Assembly (NCBI GenBank): GCA_030435675.1 | Contig: CM059623.1 | Coordinates: 10,380,012 to 10,444,011, forward strand | Direction: 5' to 3' | Origin: Steinernema hermaphroditum | Lineage: Eukaryota > Nematoda > Chromadorea > Rhabditida > Steinernematidae | DNA: 64,000 nt | In this document: piece by piece, positions 43,723 to 56,222 of the stretch | How the letters are laid out: each line of letters starts with the position of its first letter | Position numbering within the stretch: position 1 is the stretch's first letter | Notes under the pieces: generated by a model | Databases searched by the model: none | What the model was told of the DNA's origin: nothing | The model's input: only the letters and a program-made list of their open reading frames with translations | Made by a program: the position numbers and the translations under genes

Positions 43723-44010
43723 ATGATGATTGGTATTCATAGAACAATAGCTGCGTTTCTAGTGCTTCTCTCGATGTCGGACAATTTCGGCGCTTGGCCA
43801 CAGGGAAACAGAAACGAGAAAGGATATGCAAGAAACAGAAACGGTGTTGGAACGTCTTTTCTCGGTGCGCTTGGTCGCAGGGACGTCTTCAGAGCTCGCA
43901 CTTGCTTTGGAGCAGTGAGTTCATGGTAGTTCATGGAAGCCGCCGAAGATGCTCTACAACTCCGACGTTTGCGGGCCCAGCTGAACATGGGATCCCGCTC
44001 CGACCACTGA
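43723..44010 (+). CDS. candidate secreted peptide precursor
   Basis: The first exon (43723-43914) begins with a signal peptide (IAAFLVLLSMSDNFGA) and continues as a short hydrophilic region containing SFLGALGRRDVFRA. A Gly directly before a dibasic RR is the signature of an amidated, processed neuropeptide. A GTGAGT donor follows. A cCAG acceptor at 43980 gives a short second exon ending at 44010 (73 residues in total); without it the frame stops at 43929. A TATA box lies immediately upstream. The gene is antisense to the receptor array and sits in the gap between copies 2 and 3. Only one amidation-type site is visible and I do not recognise the peptide family, so this remains a candidate. 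Confidence 0.35.
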
Positions 44011-44380
44011 CCTTAGCGACACGTCTCGACTGGATTCAACCCTTTCTCCACTTCAACACCCGCGCACATGGGACCATGGATCGTTCTTCTCGAATACCGT
44101 CTCCAGGCGAAGCCACAAGAAGATCAACACCAACGGTGTGATTCGTTGCTTTCTTGTGCGTCTCGCAAGGCGCCTTTAAACTATAAACTCTCTTTCCTAT
44201 CCCTACGCACCGTTCTATAAATCTCCTCCATTAACCATTCTAGACCATTATAATTGACTGTGCATAATTTTAGATAACAAAATAACAATAAATAAATCGC
44301 AAAGCCAAGTCAGGTGGTCAAGGCTAACGCCACCTGCATGAGAACACTAAAAAACATCAGCATTTTTTCAATAGTTTGCA

Positions 44381-45592
44381 TCATACAGGAATTACTGGTG
44401 AAATATCTCTGATTACAGTTTGAGAGTTGTGGTCTTCTTCCTCTTTGGTCCGACAAACAAAATTCACCACTTTGAAGAGTCTGCATCGGATGTCTTTTTG
44501 TCGATAAATCAGCAGAAATGCGATGTTAAATGAATTGAAGAAGCAGACGAATCTTGTCCACGCAGTCATGCTGCCCGACTCGTCGAGTCCGAACACTCTG
44601 CCCATTATGGAGTATGTTGCTGGAATCACAAACAACACTAAAAAGTGATCGTATATGATTTCGAATATAGCGAGTGCAACTGACCTATGGTGGCTGCACA
44701 AGAGATCAACATGGTCTTTGTGTAGTTCATCTGTCGTGACTTGAATCTTTTCATTGTTTGGTCAGTGTGGAAGGCTTGACTCGTTCTCTTGCTCTTCTTC
44801 TGATGTCTGACGAACAGGATGAGGACAGCCAGCATGAGCAGAACCGCGAGAAGACCAAATATCGATCGGCTGGCGGCCAGAGTGATGAAGATTTCGCTGG
44901 AGAAGATTTCTCTATGGCTTAAATTACATGAAAGTGTTGATTAATTTCATTGAGATCACTTACTTGCAGAAGATGTTCACCATCAGTGCCATCGAGCGAT
45001 TCTGTATGGTGATAAAGAAAACCACGAAGACAAAGAGGCAGTTCACGGAAAGGGCAGCGATGTTGAGTGCAACGACAAAGTTGCTGTTGTAGCGGAAGTA
45101 GGAAAGAGGAACGCTGATCGCAAGAAACCGATCGATGCTGTTGATGAGCAGACCCAAACCCATCATCGGAAACGTCCACACAAGGAAGAAGGTCAAAGGC
45201 TGTAAATTCCACGTTATTTATCTGTATGTCTTCCGTTCTATCATCAAATGTTTGCTTCCCTATCGGCAATTGTGTGCAATTTTGCCTGATCACTGTTTTG
45301 AACAAGACTAATTATGCATACTTACATTACATAAACACTGCTCCAGCGTCACCAACTTCTTGTCAGTCTGAGAAGTGTACACAACTAGCCGGAACAGGCC
45401 ATATCCAAATGTTCCGAACCCACTGAAGATGCCATTGAAGAGGCTGATTATGAGCACTCCATATTGCTTTCGGAGTCCTCTCGACAAAGACACCACAGCC
45501 AACACTGGAACATTGACTATTGTCAAACAGACGCCCAGAGTGATGTAGCCAAATGTGTTCATGTAGAACTGATAGTCTTTCGCCAGTTCCAT
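44381..45592 (-). CDS. 7TM chemoreceptor-like GPCR, family B copy 3
   Basis: Four exons (45592-45326, 45199-44964, 44917-44685, 44637-44381) give 330 residues. The first exon is 12 nt longer than the family norm because of four extra N-terminal codons; the second (236 nt) is standard. Motifs: EQCLCN before TM3, LLINSIDRFLAISVPLSYF in TM3, VNIFC in the second loop, a basic loop with RFKSRQMNYTKTMLISC leading into TM6, and FFNSFNIAFLLIYRQKDIR in TM7. The third exon is 233 rather than 227 nt, adding two residues to the basic loop (QKKSKRTS). All frames are open and the splice sites canonical. Likely functional; ligand unknown. Confidence 0.89.
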
Positions 45593-47542
45593 GATCACGA
45601 ACTGAAAAATAGCGACGGCGTAGACACCACAGAAACATTCGCGATACGTCAGAATCGAAAAGCGGCAGTGCAAACAGCCTAATTGTAGCAATTAACGGCA
45701 AGAACGACGTTCGGATTTTCGCGCACTTTCCTGGGCGTTGTTGATAACTATGTACCATTAAGAAATGATTCAATTTCTTGCACTCCGAGCAGTCTGAGTG
45801 ATTTAGACGGTCTGCGAGTTGTTTAACACAGTAAGCGAAAAAATATGTCCGAACCTAAACATCAGAAGGCGGAGAAGTAAACCATGTGAAACCTACGGTA
45901 TAACTGGAAAAAGAAGTGCCTTGTAACCTTATTGTTGGGAACAAAAAAAAATGCAATTATTGCAATCGTTTACCGAATAAATATGCACCCCTAGCAGATC
46001 TTTTCATTAGCCAAGAGGCTTTGAATATCTTGTTTCCGGTGAAAGCACCAGGTTGCCTATTGAATTTTCACAAAAGTTTTCTAATTCTAAGCTTTTTAGA
46101 AGTTTTGTTTTCACACCGAGTTTATACGCTTGAATCCATGACTTACGTGGAGGGCGTACACAAGGAAGAACACTATCACACCGTATGGACACATGACTGG
46201 GGACACAAATGAAAGACCCGCCTGTGGAATGTTAAAGTACTTAATCGCCCTAAACGTCCAGTAGAAACGAAACGAAATCTGTTTTAGAATTGAGCATGGC
46301 CGCCGCGGAGAAGGAAATAAAACATAGTGTAGCAGGATGTTTTGGACAGTGCACTTCTACTAATTATTTTGTTTACATTCGCTTAGACTACGGCTTATGT
46401 CATAATTCACTATATTGGAACTACAAGTTCGTTTTAACCGAGGAAGTCTAGCCGATTATCGTTTCTATCACGAAATCTAACCCAACTGCTAACGCCTACA
46501 GATCTTGAAGTGCACTGAAATGAAAAAGCACATGGCTGCGAAAAACGAAACATTAACAAAAGCTCAATTATTTATAGAGTTTACGTAGATACGCCGATGT
46601 TACGAGCGAAGAGCCGAGACGAATACAACCTGAATGCTTAAAAACAAAAACAATATTTTCACAATTTCATTAGGGTATCGCAGTGAAAAACAACATTGTT
46701 GAGTCTCAATTAAAGCAGGAGATAAACGGCGCCCTGAAGGAAGCGCCCACTTCCGAGGATCTCGTAAGAAGTGGGTGAAAGACAATTTTTGCAACTTATT
46801 TACTGGTGTGACTTTTTAAGCAGATTGATCGAAAATCGCTCTAATACCTTCTTATAATGTGATGTCTTACATAATATTTCACAACTTCTTCCACTTCGGT
46901 GCCCCATTTTGCAGTTTCTCTTAATTTCTCTCCGTTACGAACGGACTGTAACCCATGTCCGGAAAGGTGCTGTCCCTATCGGCTTTCTTCTAGCTCCTCC
47001 CCTTGGCTCACTCCTTAAAAGGTAAAAGATTTGTGTTATATTCAGCAATTAGAAGATTCGCTGCAATTCCGTTAGCCGAATCGAAGATGACTCTCCAGTG
47101 CGCCTTTACCTGTACCGCCTTTGCAACTGTTTTCCAACTGTTTTCCGTATAGAAAATGGGACTGTCGGGATGAAATCTGTTTGTGCTAGATGCGTCAGAC
47201 ACCCGGGAAATGTTATACTGTTAACATAAACAAAGCACGGGTCAAACACGTTCGTTGTTAAGTCGAGTGGAATGTGATTTGCTTTCACTTCATGAGCTGG
47301 AAACGTAAAATACCCTCAAATGGATCTCCAAGGGGAGACTTGGATGAAAAGTGTTGCCAGTAGCTTGGCCTTGCAAAATAGCTTTGAAACAAGGTCAATT
47401 TGTTCTTTTCTGATAGGAGGCAAAGACAATGTTCGACATCAACTATTCTCCGAAATGTGACGCAGAAATGAGAATCAGTTAAATGCTGAGCACATGGTGC
47501 TGAAAACGCATGCATCATCACAGATCCAGCGGGCTGAATATG
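45593..47542. other. spacer in receptor array
   Basis: No exon recognised. A 24-nt block at 46197-46220 (starting CTGGGGACACAAATGAAAGA) is identical to 17809-17832. Confidence 0.45.
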
Positions 47543-48811
47543 TCAACAGGTGTGTGATTCCCTCCTCGATTCTTTCCTTACTGCTCTCTCTGGGCCGCGT
47601 CCCTCTGGGACTCTGTAGATTTCAGCATTCGTGAAGTCAACCGTGGCGATGTCCACGAGACTCTTCGAGAACACGTAGTTGAGCATGCTGAAGAGCTTCG
47701 AGCGGATGTCCTTCTGTCTGTGGATAAGCAGAATGGCGATGTTGAACGAGTTGATGAAGCTGACAAAACGGGTCCACGTGGCCACGTGAGCCGACATGTC
47801 AAGCAAGCGGCTGACTATGGCAAATGTCGATGGGATGATGAACACCACTGGAATCAAATGGAATATTACCGGCGACATTTGACGCTTCTTACATATCGTT
47901 GCGACGCAAGAGATCAGCATGGTTCTCGTATAGTCCATCTGTCTCGCCTTGAATCGTTTGATCGCTTCATCGGTGTGGAACGCCTGCTTTGCCCTGATTC
48001 GATTGTGCTTCACGAAAAGCACGAGAACGACGAACATGAGCAGAACTGCTAAGAAGGTGAAGACGGTCCGGATGCTGACAAGAGTGACAAACATCTCCTT
48101 CGAGTAGATCTCCATCTGACTGAAACGAACACGTTGATTTTTTCTCATTCTTATTCAGTGCATTTTCCAGGAATTGTTTCACTATGAGAGCAATCGTAAT
48201 GCGCCAAAGCGATATGTTTGATGCACCAATATCCATAGCAATTCTATGGCATTGTTCTACAGGAATGAACTTGCTCACTTGCAGAAGATGTTGACCATAA
48301 GTGAGGCCGACCGAGTGCGCAGAGTTATGTAGCAGGCAGCGAAGACAATTGCCGAATTGATCACGAGGGCGATGATGACCAACGAGCTTACGATCCGTGA
48401 ATTATAGTGGAAATAGGTGAGTGGCAGAGTGATCACAATAAGGCGATCGATGCTGTTGACAAGTAGCCCGAGACCAGTCATGGGAAACGTCCACAAGAGG
48501 AAGAACGTCAGAGGCTGTAAAGAAAGAAATGTCCGAGACAGTGTGCAGCGTCTTACATTGTGGAAACATTGCCTTACAGTAATCGTTTCGTCATCTCTTC
48601 CCGCGGAAAAGAGAACGAGTCGGAAGGTTCCGTACCCGAACGAGACCAATCCAGTCAGGACTCCGTTTAGGAGACTTATGATGAGCACGCCGTATTGATG
48701 TCGGAGCGTTTTAAACGTGCAGACGACAACCAGTACAGGTAGGTTGAAGACGATCAAGAAGAAGCCCAGAATGAGGAATCCATAGGCGTTGATGTAGTAC
48801 TGGTACTCCAT
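47543..48811 (-). CDS. 7TM chemoreceptor-like GPCR, family B copy 4
   Basis: Four exons (48811-48557, 48514-48279, 48119-47893, 47847-47543) give 340 residues, and the first three exons have exactly the family lengths (255, 236, 227). Motifs: YYINAYGFLILGFF at the start, RQCFHN before TM3, LLVNSIDRLIVITLPLTYF, VNIFC in the second loop, RFKARQMDYTRTMLISC into TM6 and FINSFNIAILLIHRQKDIR in TM7. The tail is long and charged (GRGPERAVRKESRR). The sequence is closest by eye to copies 5 and 6. Intact, with normal short introns except for intron 2 (159 nt). Confidence 0.9.
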
Positions 48812-51133
48812 GGCAGGTGCTCCTCGAGAGAGTGAACAGCGGGTGTCGTAAATGCGTTATGCGGACGATTGATGACCTGAAATGGCGAAAATAGGATCAG
48901 TTGGGTGACGTCAGGCTCGCTGCTCGATTAATGACCTTGCGAAATCGAATTTGAGCTTACATGACATTATACATGCAGATATGTACATAACTGATACATG
49001 TAGAACCAGAAATACTTTGTTGTAGTCAGACGTTTATTGAACATCATGCGTGTTTTAACGTTAGCAGGTGGGCTGGGAATTGGTATTTATATCAAATTGT
49101 ATGAGTGCTCTTTAGTAGAAAGATGTATTACAATCAGTGCAAATTCTCCCGATTTTTTCCGCTTCGCGACACACACGTTGCGAAAACATCTTTTCATTCT
49201 CTATCAAACAGAGGTCTCAATAACCATGAAAGTTGTTTGTGACGCTTGCAAAGGGAATCGCCGATTTTTCTTAAGCACTAAAACTTAACCGACGTAAGCA
49301 TTTTGAACGAACGCAAAAGAGAATGAGGCAAAAGGGAAGGATGTGGACTGGCTAGGAAAACACCTGTTCTGTATGACTACTCTGAGGAAGACAGACGTAG
49401 ACTAAATGACACGGAGAGCACCTGCACCAATCGAATATATCTTACATATAGTGTACACAGCGATGAACATGAAGGTCAAGTGCCTTGCTTTATCGTTAAA
49501 TGAGCAATTATTTTTTGGTATCCGGCGTGGACCATCTCCGACGCGGTTGACCGCGAGAATCAAAAACGATAAGCAAGTCGTTCTTCTTTCTCTTCATTGT
49601 TTTATGTATAAGGTTGTGCAACAATTGATAGAGTCCCCAAAAATTAAAATGAGACATCGAGGAATGCAAAATGATTAGCAATAAGTGGGAACGACCCGTG
49701 TTTTTGAAAAACCCTGAAAATTCGTCACAATTAAGCATTAACACAAAGACATACATAACATAATTCGAAAGAAAGTGTTGACTTGACGAATTGGAATAAA
49801 GTTCAAACCGCCAGCGTGCGAGAAGATAAGTGATTTTGGATAGCTAAGTGGAATGTACTGATCGCAAACAGAAATCCTAGGTTTCTCGTAAATCTCAGGA
49901 TTAATTGTGTTGTTCTTTCCCCGATTGATAGCAGCAATTAAGGTCCACGGCTCTACGGAATATGGCTATTAACGACGGCACTTGCAGACGTACTGGGGTC
50001 TTTAACGACGGAATTCTGAAGTGTGAGAAAACAAACGCACCCACCTGGAATCGGTATGGATTTGTGGACAAAGTGTTCCCACAAGTGTTCTCATTCGTGC
50101 GCTGCGGATTTTTTGGGAGGGTTGTTACGTGAGTTGAGTTTTGTAGACCGAATGACGATTCTTGACCACTTTTCAAGTGCATCACCAATTCGATGTGAGA
50201 AAGTGGAATTCACCTAACATGCAAAATATATTTTATATATTACACTTCCATGCTGCGTTTACTATACCGATCGATCCGACACCGGCACTAATGAGAGACC
50301 CTGGTTACTGGTCCTTTGCATCACTGGTCATTTTTTATTTGGTCACTTTTCCCTTAAAATCCCCAACTTTGGTCGGGATCTTCTACCCGGTGCTTTGACA
50401 TCCGAAACCACCGAGGGATTGCCTGAATCACACTTAATACCAATTCCTAGCGTTATTCACTTTTCCAAGTTGTTGCACTGTTAAGTTGGATAAGGCGGGT
50501 TTTCCGCAGGGTGAGGCTATCAATATGGACCGGTGAAATTGGACCAGACACCGGAAAAGAACATCAGGTGAGGCTATACTCACGGACCGCACTGTACACT
50601 ACTAAAATCTACGTATTGAACATCTATCCTATGTGTTTTTCATATTGTAAACAAGTAAGTAACCCATTCTGCAAGTACTCTGTAGGTACGAAAAGAACTC
50701 AAAATTGATCCTCCTCCAAAGTGAAGCCCACACAAGCACACATATGGAGAACACATTAAAGATCATACCAGTTGTATTCGATACCATTTGCGTAAAACAC
50801 AGCAAATGCAATCAAAGCAGGCGGCGTGGACGTCGTCGTTGTGAAGCGTCGGGCCATGGTGACGGCCTTCTTGGTAAGGCGGTGATACGCAAGGCTATTC
50901 AGGGAACTTCAGAGCAAGTGGACGACCTGATTTTAGCGGCGATTTAAAATTCCACACCGATCGCCACCACCACTTGCGTAAAAGACACAATAACAGTACC
51001 CTAAAAATGACGTAGACATAACATGTGGACCTGAAATCAGGACGCATTTATTCAAATTTCGCACCGCTCATTCTACCAACAACAACCTCTACAAACAATA
51101 CATAATTTCTTTCACAGATCAACAGTCATAACT
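48812..51133. other. spacer in receptor array
   Basis: No exon recognised in about 2.3 kb. Short frames at 49901-50400 lack coding features. Confidence 0.45.
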
Positions 51134-53380
51134 TCACGACGGCCTTCTTATCGTGGTGGTTCTTGTTTGAGTGTACGGTGCTGCCGCTCTGGACATGTCC
51201 GCATTCGTGCTTTCGATTGTGCTAACGTTAAGGAGCTTTCTGCGGAAGAGACAGTTGACTATTCGGCACAGCCGCCATCTGATATCCTGCTGTCGATATA
51301 TCAACAAAATGGCAATGTTGAATGAATTGAAGAAGCTGATAAACCTCATCCAAGTTGCAGTATGGTCTGACATATGCAGAAACCTTTCTAGCACGTTCAC
51401 TATGGAAGGGATTATATATAGACCTGAATCATACAATTCGTTGAGTTCTCAATTCTGAGATACCTATGGTGGCTATACAGGAGATAAGCATGGTTTTCGT
51501 GTAGTTCATCTGCCTCATTCGGAACCTCTTGATCGTGTCGTCTGTATGGAAAGCTCGCTTCATTCTTATCCGGTTCTGCTTAACGAAGATGATCAAGACG
51601 ATGACCATAAGGAAGACGGCGAGAGATGCAAAAATCGTCCGGATGACCGCAAGGAATATGTAGATGTTTTCCGAGTAAACCTCATTTTGACTGAAAGAAG
51701 GTGGGAAAAGAGGTCGTAATGGGAGTGAAGGGAACATACTTGCAAAAGACGTCTACTCGGATCATGGAACGGGTGTGAATTGTAAAGTAGGTGGCAATGA
51801 AGACGATTCCAGAATTCACGACGAGAGCTATGATGTTGAGAAGGAGGACGACCTTGGCATTGAAGCGAAAGTACGACAGCGGGAAGCTGATGACAAGAAG
51901 TCGATCGACGCTGTTGAGTAGGAGACCCAAACCCATCATGGGGAAGGTCCACAGGTAGAAGAAGCTCAACGGCTGAAAGAACAAAAGTATTTTTGCCTTT
52001 GTATTAGGTTGATGAAACAGAAATGTCGATCATGGTGATTTTGTTTTTTCTTTCGTTATAATAAATTTCTGTACAACACGATTAATAGTTCTTGTAGAAT
52101 TTGCTCTCGCGCATAGATAACCGTGTCTTTGCTTCTTTACGGTAGTGAAATATTTGTGTCTACGGTCAATAAGGCACAATCCAAAGCTAATGGATGCATT
52201 CCTAATTCGCGTGCAGAACTGCCAGAATGCATATAATTTTCTCGGTAACCATCATGTTTATGCGGCAGTTAAGTGGCTCCACGACTGAAATTGCATTTTC
52301 TCAACTGTTTCTGGGTAGAAACGCGGAAGTTCCTGAACAGGATGCAAAAGATGACTGGCAGCTTTTTCAGTCACCTCCACGTCGGAAAGATATCTTGCAT
52401 GGTGAAAGTAAATAAATTAATGAATAACGACATCAAAGAACCTTCACCATGTGCATGTTTAAGTAGAATCAGTACAAGGGAGAACTGATTTAGCAACGAG
52501 CGTGCGGTCAATTTGCATCTGTCACCAAGAAGGTCTCGCGAATGCAAGTTAATGGCTGTTGGTGGCAGTCTTTATTCGGTATGATAACTTCATGTTTGCC
52601 TTGGAACCAAAAAAAAAAGAAATGAGCCGGAGTCGGACTTGAGCCGATTCGAAACGTTTGCCTTTTGACTTGACGACAGTGAAGAGTAACTGATTTGTCC
52701 GAGCGACACATAGCCGACTTGAAGGACATTGACGCATCTCATTACTAGTTCACTTTGCGCTATTCGAAGTGTGCAATACACGTGAGTGCAATAGTTGCAA
52801 AGTTTTAGTGCAATACACGTGAGTTTTTACAAAGTCTTAATGAGGCACCTGGCCATAAAGTGAATGTTTCCCGATAAAAATAAGTTGTGCAAAATTATGT
52901 TCGTTTAATTATTCATTGACGGCGCCCACATCATAGAATGACACAAATGATTACGCCTGCTGTGTTTTGCAAGATGTCAATTTTCGGTTGAAGAAAGTAA
53001 TTATCATAGTTTCATAATATAAAAAACTATTATTTAATTTTCATATAATAGAAACTTCATTTAACGTCATAATTTCAGAAATTCCCGAAAGAATTGGAAG
53101 TTGAAAGAAATGTTCAAAAACTCACATTGTAGAAGCACTGCTCGACAGTAATCATTTCGTCGTCCCTGCCAATTGCAAACAGAACCAACCGAAAGATACC
53201 GTATCCGGCAGATACGAGCCCACTTAAGAGTCCATTCAGTAGGCTAATGATGAGAACTCCATACTGATTCCGGAGCTTCTTCGAGTGGCAGACGACCACT
53301 ACCACTGGCAGATTGAACAAGACGAGCAAGATGCCCAAAATTAGGAATCCATAGGAGTTGATGTAGTACTGCACCTCCAT
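51134..53380 (-). CDS. 7TM chemoreceptor-like GPCR, family B copy 5
   Basis: Four exons (53380-53126, 51972-51740, 51690-51464, 51423-51134) give 334 residues. Exons 1 and 3 have family lengths; exon 2 is one codon shorter (233 nt) just before the loop cysteine (IRVDVFC). Intron 1 is 1153 nt, so exon 1 stands far from the rest. Motifs: YYINSYGFLILGIL, EQCFYN, LLLNSVDRLLVISFPLSYF, RFRMRQMNYTKTMLISC and FFNSFNIAILLIYRQQDIR, followed by a Thr/Arg-rich tail. The usual PA/PS-x-F segment before TM7 starts differently (GLYIIPSIVN), but the frame is open. Likely functional. Confidence 0.88.
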
Positions 53381-53939
53381 GGCAGCTGTCTAGAAGTGCT
53401 ATCCCTCTGAAGCAGCTCGGGATCATTAACTCAAATTGCAACGAAGGGCGGCGACAAGTGGACTGTGACCCGAAAATGACGGCGATTATGACGCCGTTGA
53501 TGGTGTTACGCGGAGAAAACGCTCGAAAGAACCAGAAGAGAGTTCAGACGAAGGACTCAAAATTGGATTATGCCAATATACAAAAACAGATGTAATCCAT
53601 TTTTGGGGGTTTCGGCAAAAAAATTACGCAATATGCACGTTTCTAAGAATCGGTCAGGTCCTCATGGGAATATCACCTTCGGAAGAGCCGCGCTGACCAG
53701 TGCCGATGAGTAGGAAGCTAATTCTATCGGGTGGCTGCAAAGCCTAGCAGCGAAAGGTTTTGTGTGAACACATTTTTTTGCTAAGAGTAGTTCTTTTTTG
53801 GTCCATGATGGAAAGGTTGTATAAAAAGATCTGTCCAGAAGGAAGTAGATGGAATGCGTCAGCAGGCTGACAACTGCAGAATGGAAAGATATCATTGGAA
53901 TGATTTGAAGACAGCTAATCCACAGTACAACAGACTGCC

Positions 53940-54000
53940 CATATGGAGGCTGTTGATACCCAGATGTTGACATATGGAGGCTGTTGATACCCAGATGTTG
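53940..54000. repeat. tandem duplication, 31-bp period
   Basis: Two identical 30-nt copies (CATATGGAGGCTGTTGATAC and ten more bases) separated by a single A. Confidence 0.95.
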
Positions 54001-54888
54001 GTACCAAAAATGAACAATTGTCTTACAACAGCAATGCCAAAAAAGCAATCAAATTAATAAACTGTACCCTCTTGTATATAGCACTTCGCCGACATGAGGC
54101 GTCAATTCCACGCCTGTATATGTTTACCCTCTTGTATATATTCAAAGTGTGACGGGGAATAAAGACCATTCCACTGAAACATCGACTTCATGGTGCATCG
54201 ACATTGCCAGTCCGTTATCGCCATATTCATCACTCAAACTCACGACGATCCAAGTATTGCCCCTTTTCGAACCTGCGAAATAAACGGTTATCCACCGATA
54301 GACTCAAGTCGACCGCCCTTGGGTGGTAAGGACACAAAAGACCCCGGATGATCGTCTGTAACGGCTGTTTCTGTCTAGTGGGAAATCTATCTATCGGGTT
54401 GCTGCATTGAAAATGTTACAAATGATAAACGTTGTTTATTTTCGCAATATTTTCTCCTAGGTCATAACCGATGGGCGCGTTATTGAGCACAATTAACTGC
54501 CACCCAAGATTATAATTGGAGACTTGTACATTGCATTCCTGGTGATGTGGAAGGTCTATTCTGTCTTAATGGGGCATTTTTTGGCCCTTCGAAATGCCGA
54601 AGTGCGAAGTGATGGTCGCACTTCCTATGGTATTAATTGTGTGATGGATGGTGACTGCCTTCAACCACGTACATTACTGGCTCTAACCTACTTAGCGCAC
54701 ATATCCCTGTGCTGGTCACTTATCACAACATGAGCAAAATTAAAAAAGATGGTATTATCATATCACCATGTTCTCTTAACTCCAATGTTTTCAATAGGTT
54801 AAGTGCTACAGTACTGTATAACAGGCTAAGGGGACATGCAATAAATAGCTATCACTCACAGCTACGATAGCCACATAGAGACTCCACG

Positions 54889-55215
54889 AGCTCATTTCTA
54901 CTTCACGGAAATAGAGACCAAATGTTGAAACAATCACACTTCAGGAATGGCGCCTGAAATCTCACGTTTTCAAGTTGACCCCCAGAATGACCCTTCACTT
55001 TGAGCTGAGAGATTCCTTTTTTGCCATTTATCTAGAACTTTCTTAGGCCTATCTTACTGTCATCTGTACTCATTCGTGTATGGAGAAATCAGAGGAGATC
55101 GGTCAGAATAAGGTAAAGTGGTCAAAAATGGGATCAAAACATTCTTTGACTCCAAACCTGAGATTTTCTTTGAACGCGACATCCGTACTTTGCCCGAGAA
55201 GTGGATTGTAGTTGC
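54889..55215 (+). repeat. dispersed repeat R2, copy 2
   Basis: Shares TCATTTCTACTTCACGGAAA at the start, a TTTGACTCCAAAC block at about 55144 and a GAACGCGACATCCG block with copy 1, in the same order and with similar spacing. Confidence 0.7.
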
Positions 55216-56222
55216 TCGAGATCTAGGCTACTGATGTTAGTAAACCGCAATTTTAATTTTGTAACATTTTCAATGCAGCCACCCAATAGAAGGGAAATCC
55301 ATTGATGCACACAGCTCTCCTACATATACTTTCCTACACGACTGATATGCAAATGGTTTGCCAACGACTGGTTCCGGCGACAGTGCCAAAACCACTATTC
55401 GTAAGAAAACTCCATAATTACGTGCTAACAATCGGCTTCGAATTTCTTAATGTACCGCTAATTATACAACAGAAAAACAATGAAAGATTCCAGTGACAAT
55501 TAGTCGATGGTCGAATACGAATACATATGTAGTCTTCGAAGTTTGCACGGCAAGCAGCAATCTAATGAATACGGTCATGTGGGCTAATATTCCAATTATC
55601 CGTAACGTTTATCATACTTATCTGCAAAAAAGTAGTTCCAAGAAGCGGTTTCAAGGAATATCTCACGCGTAACAAACACAAAGATATTAATAGTATCCAC
55701 AAGAGCAGAAAGTGCAATAGGAGTGAGCATTAAATGAGGGTATATCGAGTCAAATGCCTTTATTCTTGGATCAAAACGTATGTATTGCTTCGTTAATAGG
55801 CAAAAAATGACATCAATGTTATTATATAAGAATATTTACACCCGCTAGGGAATGTTTTTTACCGTCTGTGTCACAAAAAGCAAGTGTAATTAGGTTTGGC
55901 GAAGTCGTCGAGACTATCAATTACCAACGGTTCCTATGACCTTCCTAAGGAAATGACGAGTGACCGTAGTGAGCCTATGACGATTATCGGCAGGTGAACG
56001 AGCTGAACGTGTTTTGGGGCGTGTTTGTGACAACCTTGCATTGGTGGCACGGATGCAGAAACTGATATGGATGCATCAAATGTCGATCAACAAGCGCTAC
56101 GTCAGAAATGCAACGAGTTTATCGCTTTATTAAATATGCAAGTGGTCAACCAGTCCGTGTGACTTTCGGCATACGTGATGGAATTGAGTCTACACCTGCT
56201 ACAACTCACGTATGAATTTTTA

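Larger units (their letters stand above)
53381..56222. other. spacer with repeats
   Basis: Holds a 31-bp-period tandem duplication (53940-54000) and repeat R2 copy 2 (54889-55215). The block TACCCTCTTGTATATA occurs twice (about 54064 and 54124). No exon recognised. Confidence 0.45.
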
